This document shows positions 35,401 to 47,400 of a stretch of 64,000 nucleotides of DNA, one piece after another. The notes beneath the pieces are model-generated. The model ran no database searches and was not told where the DNA came from. It worked only from the letters and a program-made list of their open reading frames with translations. Numbering within the stretch: the first letter of the stretch is position 1; every line of letters starts with the position of its first letter. The stretch comes from Sipunculus nudus (taxonomy: Eukaryota > Annelida > Sipuncula > Golfingiida > Sipunculidae): the NCBI GenBank assembly GCA_026874595.1, contig CM049318.1, positions 54,761,250 to 54,825,249 on the forward strand, read 5' to 3'. Both the position numbers and the translations under genes were made by a program.

Positions 35401-38400
35401 TTATCCTAGAGTTATGGTACTACCTGTATGCTCAGCACAGTGGACTTTCAGTTTGTTGACTTTCATTTTGTCAGCAGGGCTAAAATACTAAGAGCATAAA
35501 ATTAAAACCAAATACTTTTCTTTTGTTTATTAACATAATATTAATTGCATTTTGAAAAATATAATACTGGTTTCAATGTATGTCTCCCTTTATAACTTCA
35601 GTTTGGTTAATTTCCAATTATAGGCTCTGGATTTTAGTGTATACAGTTATTTTTTTTTTCCTTCTTAAAAATGTCACTTAAGCTATAGTCTGTCAAACAT
35701 CGATGTAATTACAGTATCTCAAACATCAGTTACAGTTTCTTGAACATCAATGTAGTATCAGTCTCCCAAATGTAAAGGAGTTACAGTCTCTCACAGGTCA
35801 ATATAATTACAGCTTTTCAAATTTCAATGTAGGTACAGTCTCTCAAATGCAATATACTGGGAGTTGCTGTATTTTAAAGTCAATATTTGTGTCTCAAATA
35901 TCAGTTGTAGTCTCTCGAAATTCAATGTAGGAAGTGTCTCTCAAACATCAGTTTTGTGACAGTCTCCTAAACATAGGTGTAGTTACAGTCTCAAAAATGT
36001 TAATGTATGTACAGTCTTTCAAATGCAGTGTAGTTACAGTCTCTCAGACATCAGTGCAGTTTAGACTAAACTATGTATTGAATTCTTTTATTTTAGCCAC
36101 AAGCTAAGAGAAAGAAAGTTGATTCCCTGGTAAATAACTTTGAAGTATCAGGTAAGTTGAAAAAATTTGCACTTTTAGAAGCTCTGTAGTAAAGTCCCTT
36201 TAGATCTGTTTTCTCTTGTTATCAGACATGTATTTAATCCTCTGTACCTAGATAAATGATGTATATCATAATTTTTTTAATTTTGTTACCACTGTAAAAA
36301 ATCATTTGATTGTTGATCACCAGGTGTCTGGGAATTTGGAGTTGGTAAGTACAATAGTCCCCTCAAGGATCATCAAAATATTAAATGTGAAGAGTAGAGA
36401 AAGTGAATAGAAAAATGGCTGAATAAGAGCATGTCAGATTATCAAGAATGCATTCAACTTCTGCTTTTGATATCATCTATCAAAAAACTAACAGTTTATT
36501 ATGCAGCCTAATTGCGTGTTCAAGCATAGCATTTTCATTGACCTGTTGCACAACCCGAAAATGTATGGACTGTATCTAGGCTAGCTGTTTAACAAAGCCC
36601 AGCTGTTGTTTTAACAGCATTCTGCACAACATGGTGTTTTTTCTACTGTTCATGTATGTCCTTTCTTTACATACATTTAAAATGGTAAGGGCGTTGTAAA
36701 AGTCCTTGACAATTTTGCCCTACCAACACAGGTGTTATGACAGTAATTCACCACTATGGATGCCACTTCCAGTACACCCTGTTTGGAAAAGAAATAAATT
36801 GTATCTTCTCATAAAACAAGGGAATGAAAACAGAGGAGATCTTGTGAAACTTGATTAGCAGACCTTTCAACTGGTCACATTAAGTCTGATTTAATCAGAA
36901 TTTAAAGTTTTTTGGCAGCAGAAAATCATTTAAGTAATATTTCTGAGTATAAAGGCATGTTTATTTATAATGCTGCTGCATAATCATAAAACAGAATAAT
37001 GTGTATATTTTAGGTTCAAAAGTTTACTCCTTGCCGAATGGTACGGCACCAGCCAACAAGAAGCTGACAGAACTGATTGACATGGTCAGGCCATGTATAA
37101 TAGATCTGATAGAACACGCCAACATGGTAAGCAACAAACCCCAGTAATTACGGCCCCGCTTGAAAAGCAGTGCCCTATAGTGATCACCGTGTCAGTCCGT
37201 CCATCCATCCCTCCGTCAGTGACACTTTCTTTCGCGCGTGATAACTCAACAACAACATACTGCAGCTTTCCCGAATTCACAGGGATAATTTGTACCTATG
37301 AGGGCTCTAGACCTATTGAATTACAGACATGTCGGAATTCCAATATGGCCACCACAGCCCAATCGCTGATTTTCTTTCGCACGCAATTACTCAAAACAAC
37401 ATACTGCAGCTTTCCCAAATTCACAGGGATGATTGGTACCTATGAAGGCTCCAGACCTCTTGAATTACAGACCTGTAGGAATTCCAATATGGCCACCACA
37501 GCCCATTCTCTGATTTTCTTTCGCACATGATAACTCTACAACAGCCCACTGCAGCTTTCCCAAATTCACAGGGATGATTGGTACATATAAGGGCTCCAGA
37601 CCTATTGAATAACAAACCTGTTGGAATTGCAATATGGCTGCCACAGCCTGATCGCTGATTTTCTTTCGCATGCGATAACTCAACGACAACCTACTGCAGC
37701 TTTCCCAATTTCACAGGGATCATTAGTGCCTATGAGGGCTCCAGACCTATTGAATTACAGACTTGCTCAAAATCAAATATGGCTAACAGACAACATTCAG
37801 TGATTTTCTATTGCACACATTATTTCAGACATATTTTCTTTAATATCATTTGATCGAGTAGGATTTTTTTCCCTCATGCATATGAATAAAAACCTGTTTT
37901 TGCTTGTCATATTTTTCAAGTTTAACTTAATTTTTCTCCAATGTGTAAACTAGTCTAGCAGAAAGGTGGGGCCCTCTGAGGACCATTGTCTGACCACATC
38001 TAGTTTTATTTATTTACTGTATATGACATTATCATACTGGTTTGTTTACTGTTACAGTAGAACCTGTTTGAAAGACCACTTGTCTGCTAAGACTTCCTGT
38101 CTATACAGACCACCCTATGATGATCTAGTAGTATTCACATTTGTTATAAATAGTGGTAGGAAAAATAAAACAACCTTTGATCTATTATTATTCAATTATT
38201 TTATGTACTTTCTATATTACCTTGAAATCTCCTGTACATTGGTACCTCAAATATTGACCCCAGTAAAAGGTGTGACATGTACATCGGTATTTATAATGAA
38301 ACCATCATTTCAAGTACATACGCATCCAAGGTTGATTTGCAGTTGGATAATTGTTGGCGGGGCAAGGTTTCATTTTGATGCTGTTCGTTACTTTGTGTTT

Positions 38401-41400
38401 GTATATCTGTGACAGGATTATATTCTTTGTATGTGCATACATAATCTTTTTTAATTGGTTATGCAAAAATGCAATAAATTTAATTGATTTTGAAAGAAAA
38501 CAACCAATCATCGATTAATCGGCACACCACTAGTTAAAGGTGACCTGTCTAACAAGACCACCTGTGTATAAAACCACTTTTGGGCCGTTCAGAGGGACCC
38601 ATTTTATTATACAGATTTCGACTGCATATGTGTTTACAAAGATTTTTTTTGTTGCATACATATTTAATACTTAGCAAAAAAAAATCTTTAAAATCATTAT
38701 TCAATCACGATTTTATGCCCCCGCCACAAAGTGGCCGGGGCATATAGTTTTACCCATGTCCGTCATTCCTTCCTTCCGTCCTTCCGAAATCAAACAGTTG
38801 AACAGACTTTTTTTCGCAATGCCTGCAGATATTGGCCTGATTTTTGGTGTGTGGGCAGATAATGACCAGTTACATATCGAGTTCGCGTTTCGTTCTGGTT
38901 GACCTACTTGTGACCGTTTTACGGCTCCTAAACTTAGAAAATTTCATGAAAAATAGAAATTTTCATGACAAATACACATGTACAGACTTTTTTTCGCAAT
39001 GCCTGCAGATATTGGCCTGATTTTTGGTGTGTGGGCAGATAATGACCAGTTACAGGTCGAGTTTGCGTTTTTGTCCCGGATGACCTACTTTTGACCGTTT
39101 TACGGCTCCTTAACTTAGAAAATTTCATGAAAAATAGAAATTTTCATGACAAATACACATGTACGGACTTTTTTTCGCAATGCTTGCAGATATTGGCCTG
39201 ATTTTTGGTGTGTATGCAGATATTGACCAGTTACAGATCGAGTTCGCATTTCCTCCTGGTTGACCTACTTTTGACCGTTTTACGGCTCCTTAACTTAGAA
39301 AATTTCATGAAAAATAGAAATTTTCATGACAAATACACATGTACGGACTTTTTTTTGCAATGCCTGCAGATATTGGCCTGATTTTTTGTATGTATGCAGA
39401 TATTGACCAGTTACAGATCAAGTTCGCGTTTCCTCCCGGTTGACCTACTTTTGACCATTTACGGCTCCTTAACTTAGAAAATTTCATGAAAAATAGAAAT
39501 TTTCATGACAAATACTCATGTATGGACTTTTTTTCGCAGTGCCTGCTGATATTGGCCTGATTTTTAGTGTGTATGCAGATAATGACCAGTTCGAGTTCGC
39601 ATTTTGTCCCGGTTGACCTACTTTTGATTGTTTTACGGCTCCTAAACATAGAAAATTTCATGAAAAATATAAATTTTCATGACAAATGTACATGTACAGC
39701 CGTTTTTAGCCCTCAGCTCATAGGCTGATGGGCTATTGTCATCACCCAAGCTGTCCGTCTATCCGTCCATCTGTCTGTCAGGTGTCCGTCCGTCCGTCCG
39801 TCCGTTCAGCGTCTGTAAACTTTTACCTTGTGAGCAGGATATCTCTAAAAGGATTCACCGTTGGAATTTTATTTCATCAGTGAAGATGTATATTGATAAA
39901 ATCTCGGTTAAGTTCGAAGATGGGTGACCTTGACCCATTTTTCTACATTTTAGAGCTGATTATAATAAAACACTCAGAAGCTTATATCTCAGGAACCATT
40001 GTGTGGATTTTCACAAAACTTACTATGATCATTGGGACTGATGGTCTGTACGTGCTGCACAATTTTGGTGGTGTCACCTGCAATTTCTGATTTTTTAATG
40101 AAATTTTATCGGATTTTTCAATTTTGGCCTTTGTGCAGGATATCTCCAAAGGTATTCAACTAAGGAACTTCATTACTTCAGTGCTTTTGCATCATATTTA
40201 CAAAATCTTGGTCAGGTTCAAAGATTGGTGGTCTTGACCTACTTTTCAAGGTCACAGAGCTTAGTATAGAAAAAAAACCTAGGGGGATATTCTCAGGAAG
40301 CATTTGGTGGATTGTTATAAAACATGGTTCATACCTCTCCAATTTAAATTTATAACTGATCACCAGCTTTTGCTAATATTCTAGTTTCGCAATGCAATGC
40401 TTACAGATACTGGCCCAATGTTTTGTCTGCGGGCGCATAATGACCACTTACAGGTCGGGTTCCCGTTTTGTCCCAGTTAACCTATTTTTGACCATATGAC
40501 AGATCCTGAACATAGAAAACTTCATGAAAGACAGAAATTTTTATGAAAAATGCACATGTATGGACTTTTTTTCACAATGCCTGCATACTGGCCTGATTTT
40601 TGGTGTGTTCCTTGATAATAACCCGTTACAGATCGAGTTTGCATTTTGCCCTTCTTGACCTACTTTTGACTATACAACACCTCCTGAACTTAAAAAAATT
40701 TTACAAAATTTAACAAATGTCTCTAATTTGCCCCAGGCGGGGGCATTTGTGTCGTACCGACACATCTAGTTATTTAGAGAGTGTTACTGTATAGTTAAAG
40801 GCTTGCTTTTATTTAAAATATTTCTTTGCTGAATAAACCAATACACTCGTCTTGTGCCAAGTAATGGGCGAGTATCCATTTGGTCACAAAGCATGATAGT
40901 TTATTTTGTAACTGTTTAATGGAGGACTTGTGATTATCTGATATTAATTACAGCTGTAAATTGTTTCACATGAATTTGTTGTGTGTTTGTTTGTGTTTGG
41001 ATTCTATAGTTATTTCATGATCAATCATCAGTAAAAATCAGTTGACGCCTACCAACCAATAATCTTAATTAATCAGTTGTTATGAAAATGATATTCCTGA
41101 CTATATGTACCTATTCATTGCCTTAACTGATATACAAGTCCACACTTGCTAATATATGTAATAATTCTACAGGGTTTATGTCTGTGTCTAACCCATACAT
41201 ATGAAATAATCAATAAACAAATTAGAAAACACTAACAATATATACAACTTAAGTCGATATGTTTACTTTTTCCATAAATCAACATAGATTTATACCTCAG
41301 TCCTGGTAGATAAAAACTGGACATTGATATATTACTATTTAATATACAGCTGATAATTTTGGTAGGTTTTTTCCAGATAAAAATGTGGATAACATACAGC

Positions 41401-44400
41401 ATTCCAAGAATAGAAGATGGAAACAACTTTGGTGTTTCAATACAGGTAAGTCCATACACTTATTCCGTTATATCTTGTTCTCATTTCCAATGAGACAATT
41501 CCATAGTCTTTATCTGCGTGTCATATACCTAGGTGCAGTAGTTGTTGTCACGTGCATCATTCATACATTCAGGGACTTGGGCAGGTATAGGGGTGGTGGG
41601 GCATCCCCCTTTCGGACCTCACAAATCTGGAAAATAGAAATCAATTAATACTGAAAAACACAGCTGAATTTTGCATCTAATGCATTTGAAACTACCCTAG
41701 ATTGCACCCTATTCTCAAGTCCTGTATTTTATCTATGAGCAAATTTAACTGTAAAACTAGGTAAGGTTGGTTATTTTTAGCTCAGCTGACTATAAGTCAT
41801 CTGAGCTATAGTCGTGGTCCATTGTCCGTTGTCCGTCTGTCCATAGATGTGGCACGTTTTGAAACCATGAGACCTAGGAATCCAAAATTTGGCATAATGT
41901 TAGATGTCCCCAAGATCTCCTACCAAGCCGAAAACTGGGTCTTTGCAACTTCGTTCCTTTAGAGAAATTAAGGAAAAACCTCAGTTTTTTATTAAAAACC
42001 TATTTTCACACTTCAGGACTGCCTAATATCAAAACCACTCATCTGTTTTACCTCATATTTACCATAAATATTCCTCTATATAGTTCCTATGTACATGCCA
42101 GAATATATGTCTGTATTATATAATTTAGAAAAATTATGGGCCCAAACATAATGCATTTTGTAAAAAATCAGGAAAGATATTTGATCACTTAATATAAAAC
42201 ATGTTAAAGCTATGGACTTTTTTCCAGTAATACAACTTTAATTAATCAAAATTAAATTGTATACCCAAAATTAGATCAAAATCTTTTAAATTTTTAAAAA
42301 TATTAACAAAAAATAAAAATTGGTACCTTAAATTTTGCCCAAATTTGACCATGGCACGTTTTTTTCCTGTAAGTACTGTGGATTAAATTTTCACAGCATG
42401 TTTTTGTTAGCATTTTGTCTGTTAACACCAAAAATTTGAAACCAGTTGATCAAAAACTGTAGATTTTATTCAAGTTTTCAAGCACCATGTAACATATTGT
42501 TTACATCAAGCTAGTGTTATACAGTTTGCAAGAGCTCAGCTCCCTAGCTTCAGCTCTCAGTTCCTAAAATTTGGCATACAATTAGATGTCTCCAAAATCC
42601 CCTACCATGCCAAGATTTTGGTAACTAGGACTTAATACCTTCGAGATATTAATGCAAATTTTATTTTTCCATTAAAAACCCATTGTTACACTTCAAGACT
42701 GCCTAATTTCAAAACCACTGATCTGACTTTAATCAAATATAATATACATATTTTTCTATACATTCTCTATGCACATGCCAGAAATGATGTCAGTATTGCG
42801 TAATTGTTTTAAGTTATGGGCCCAAACATAATGCACTGTGTAAAAAATCAAGAAATATATTTACTCCCTTAACCAGGGGATTGCTGAAGCTAGAGATTTT
42901 TTGTCAGGGATGTAACATTATTTAATCAAGATTTAATTGAATACCTAAAATTAGTTCTGAATTTTTTTAAATTTTATAAGTTATTAGTATAAATATAAAA
43001 TTAGTACCTTAAATTTTGCCCAACTTTGACCATGGCACGTTTGTTTCCTGTGAGCACTGTTGATATAATTTTCATATCATGCACACATAAGGATTTCAGC
43101 TTTTTAGTTAAGAAAGCTGAAAGAAATTGGCTAAAAATTGTAGCTTTTATTAATGTTTATATGAGACCATGTCAGACCATGGCTCTCTCCAGCCCCTCTT
43201 GAGTCACCTGTATGGTGACCTTGTTGAACTTTCAGCAAATTATGCATGCTTTAGGCGAGGCATACACAGGGGCAGCCAGGCAGCTTATGGCCAGCCACAG
43301 TTGATCCAGGTGTCCAACCCTACTCATCTAGTAGTTTTAACCAACAACATAACAATAAACAATAAATTAATAAATTTTTGTTGGTTTTTAATAACAAATT
43401 AAAGAAAAATAGAAAAGGAATTTGTTAGTTTATAATAACAGGAAATTAACTTGCAGTTACTGATGATATAAGAATCTTGTATCGATGGATAGAATGTCAA
43501 GTATTCCAAATAACACCATACAGTCACCTATGGTATTTTTCAGTTCAATTTTTGTTAAAAAAAATGTAAATCATATTATTTATTATTAATCATTAGGGAT
43601 CATATGAAGAAAATTAATGATAGACAAAGATGCAGTTGGTAATATTAATCTAGACTCCTACTGTGTCTAGTGTGTACTGTCACCCCTAACTTAACGTGAT
43701 AACTTTACAACGGATATATCCTATAAAACAATAGGATGGGTTAACGCTCGCCACTTGATTTCATTAATCAAGAAATTAGATCCCGGTCATTACAGGTGAC
43801 ATTTCCAGGTTCTTTTAAGGACGTGTATAAAAATACCAGACAATCATACACCCAGATCAATAGAAACTATGAGACATCAGGTTAAATTCACAATATAATT
43901 CAAGACAATACTTACAAAGATGTAGATGTGTGTGTGCGTTGATGTGTCAATACGATAGTCCTTCACATTAAAAATACAGGATATTTACTGAGTCCGTGGT
44001 TTGTATAAAAACCAATAAAGTCCAGTTCCTTCAGAGATCTCTGGTTACTGTTTTGTGTAGAATCTAGCGTATGGTTAGCAGCATATAGTCTTTCTGAGTT
44101 TAGCGATCTTCAACTGATCTTGCTTGTCAGCGACCCGGGTAGGTTTACGATCACATGAATGCAATAGCGCCCTTTGTTTACGTAGAGCTTAGAGTCCTTG
44201 ACCTTGCTCTTGTAGCAACGGTTTCACGGCTTACGGCGGTTATGTATCTAGGTCAAGCTGAACTAGGCCGGCAGGTGACAAACGCTCTCTCACTTTATCG
44301 CCAATACGAAGCTCTGTTGGCAGCACGGCTGAGTTCTCATGAGCTGGGTCTTTGCCTCATGTAGAAGCTTGCTTCTATGCCGTTCCTGGCGTTTCAATGT

Positions 44401-47400
44401 TCCTACTCCCGTTCGTGCGTGCTGCCACCTCAAGCTTCAAGACCCAACTGAAGGCAGCTTCCAGCGTCTCTCCCTGAACTCTGACGTCACAATCGTCGTC
44501 ACAATACGGCGATCCGGTTCTCTGATTGGCTCATTTCTCAAGTGTCCCATATAAGGATATATGTGACCTAGTTTGACTGTTAGCGTCACCTTGGCGACCC
44601 ACATACCAGAAATAATTACACACGATGCGTGACACGGATAAATCAGCTGATAGCCGATGGGATTCCATACAAGAATACACAATATATATATATACAATCA
44701 AGACCTGTCAACGCTTTAGGATGACGTTTCACGTCAATATCAATAGAGAACAGACTTCGTTAAACTATGATACAAAACACCGTACATATTGTCACCGATT
44801 TCTGGTGACATCACCCCCTCCTTTTAAGGAAAATACACAGTATTTTCTCGATACATCGTATCGTTCTATCTTACAGGGTCCAGCTAAACATATTTACATG
44901 TAGCAATACATAGCAATACATAAGGGTCATGTAACAAGTTGTCATTAGTACATGCCCACGGTCTATGACACAGGGCAAAATCTTGTACATGTTTAGACTT
45001 AACTGGCTAAACATTATAGCTCATTACATCCTAACACTCAGGCAGTCTGCTTAGAAAATCAGGTCCATGGTTTAGTTTACCTGACACTGCTTCAATATCA
45101 AATCTAAACTCTTGTAGAACCAGTGCCCATCTCATTACTCTCTTATTAGCACATTTTGATTTGCTAATACACTTTAATGGTTTGTGGTCGGTCTGAATGG
45201 TGAACGGTCTACAAGCCAGGTACATCTCAAATTTCTGTACAGACCATACAATTGCTAATGACTCTTTCTCGATGGTGGAGTAATTTCTCTCCCTGGGCAA
45301 TAGTTTACGACTGGCATAAGCTACTGGGTGCATGATCCCCTCGTGTCTTTGCATCAGGATACAGCCAATACCCACATCAGATGCATCACATTTCAAATAA
45401 AATCGTTTACTGAAATCAGGTAGCTTCAGTATGGGAGGGTCTGACAGTTTAGCCTTTAGAGAACAGTACGCGTTCTCGTGTACGGGTTTCCAGTCTAGTT
45501 TGTTAGGTTGACCTTTACGCGTTAGATCAGTCAAGGGCACCGCTATTTCCGCATAGTTTGGCACGAATTTTCGATAGTACCCTGTAAGACCTAGGAATGC
45601 TCGCAAAGCCTTCTTTGTCTTAGGTCTATCAGTGCTCTGTTTCCCCGTCTACACCGTCAGGATCATGTATAGAATCAGGTGCGCCCTTGGCTACCGCTGC
45701 CAGAATATGCTGGGGCTCGTTTCTAGCATGGTACCGTTTCAGCATATTCACGTGGAAGGTTTTAACCTTATCGCCAATCTTAATCCGATAGTCTAAGTCC
45801 CCAACCCTGTTTACAATAGTATAGGGGCCTTTCCACTGTACCATTAATTTGTTCCGCTCCGTCGGGAGTAACAACAAAACTTCGTCTCCGGCCTCAAACC
45901 TGCGCGTGCATTTACCTCTATCATATAACAGTCTGTGTCTGTTCGCTGATTTGTTCAACGCCTCTCTAGCTAACGCGCATGTGTCGCTTAGTTTGTCTTG
46001 TAGGTCCAGGACGTATTGGTACGTGGTTTTAGTCTCGACGCTAGTATCTCGCTTGGTCCACAGATCCCTTAGAATCCGCATCGGTCCTCTAACGATCCTA
46101 CCATAGAGCAACTCAAAGGGTGAGAACCCTGTGCTCTCATGTGGCGCTTCTCGGTACGCAAAAAGCACGGCGCTGAGGTACCGATCCCAATCTCGCGGCC
46201 TTTCCTCGCACATCCGTTTCAACATTAACTTTAACGTTCCATTGAATCTCTCCACCATTCCGTTGCACATAGGATGGTAAGGAGTAGTGGTGAGCTGCCT
46301 TACAGACAAAACACGGCTAACTTCTCGCATGAGGTCTGACGTAAATTGTGTTCCCATGTCAGTAAGCACCTCTGACGGCACTCCTAACCGCGCATAAATA
46401 TCAACTAGCGCATCAGCCACAGAGACTGTATCTATGTTCTTTAAAGCAACAGCCTCCGGATATCTAGTGGCATAATCCATAACGGTCAGAATATACCTGT
46501 GACCTCTCTCAGACGCTGGATGGATCGGCCCAACCAGATCCATCGAAATTCTACGCCAGGGCTCATCAATTAATGGCATCTGGCCTAACGTAGCTCCAGG
46601 CACCTTGCCTTTCGGTATGGTTTTCTGGCAAATGGGACAGGACTTGCAAAACTCAGCAATGTCATTATACATCCCTTTCCAGAAAAACTGAGTTCTCACG
46701 CGGTCGTGCGTTTTGTCTATGCCCTGATGGCCCGCCATAACCGCTTCGTGGCCCATCCTCATTACGTCTTACCCTAACGTCTGAGGTACCACCACTCAAG
46801 ATCCATCTTGATCTCCCCGTTTATCACTCACAACCCGAACTAAATATCCGTCCTCAATTCTAAATGGACTATCATTTCTAGCCTCTCTAGCTAGCCTCCA
46901 ATACGGCGCTAAAGACCCATCCTCCTCCTGCGCCTTCAAAAATTCGGCCGGACTCACATCGGCAACTGGGCTTGCAACATTCAAGCTACGCGTCGGTATC
47001 TGTTTCTCTCGTGCAGCGCTCCGTGTCTCCACCGCGGACGACACCTCCTTTTGTGACTCTACACCGTCACACACTATGCCTGAGGACCGCTCAGACTTCC
47101 ACGTCGGGTCCGGATCATACGGATCACGCGCTCCCGCTACGTTACCTAGCGCTAAATCACATACAGCATCCCCGACCACCATTGCCTCGATAGTACCGAC
47201 AAAGTACGCACAGTCCACATTAATCCTAGCCGTAGGAAATTGTCTTACAGACCCGTCGAACAACCTACACTCGACCTGGTGTCCGGTGAACTGATTCGGC
47301 TCCACGTACGACTCACGTATTCCTGCCGAGGAACATCCCGAATCCCGCAGCACCCTCGCTGACTTACCATTCACCAGCCCTTCACACACAGGTAACGAGA

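Larger units (their letters stand above)
38715..40769 (+). mobile_element. HINE-like element with ~181 bp tandem core
   Basis: The left ATGCCCCCGCC (38715-38725) and right GGCGGGGGCAT (40736-40746) are exact 11 bp inverted repeats. The left one also forms a hairpin with GTGGCCGGGGCAT. The right end has a hairpin, TGTGTCG-TAC-CGACACA (40748-40764), followed by TCTAG (40765-40769) and T. A 3' hairpin before CTRR, inserted before T, is the Helitron hallmark, and subterminal inverted repeats with a tandem core are typical of Helentron-associated (pearl-like) elements. No Rep/helicase is present. A second element interrupts the core near 39710-40386. Confidence 0.75.

Noticed and set aside
37093-37530. 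145-codon frame overlapping PSME3 exon 6
   Set aside because: It is in a different frame from the exon and consists of translated ~130 bp tandem repeats (FPEFTG... and FPKFTG...).
37966-38412. 148-codon plus-strand frame
   Set aside because: It starts at the edge of a HINE-like element and has no domain. The composition is that of translated AT-rich intron.
44155-44903. Several frames in the left gypsy LTR, repeated at 49753-50423
   Set aside because: They lie in both LTRs, overlap on both strands and lack domains.
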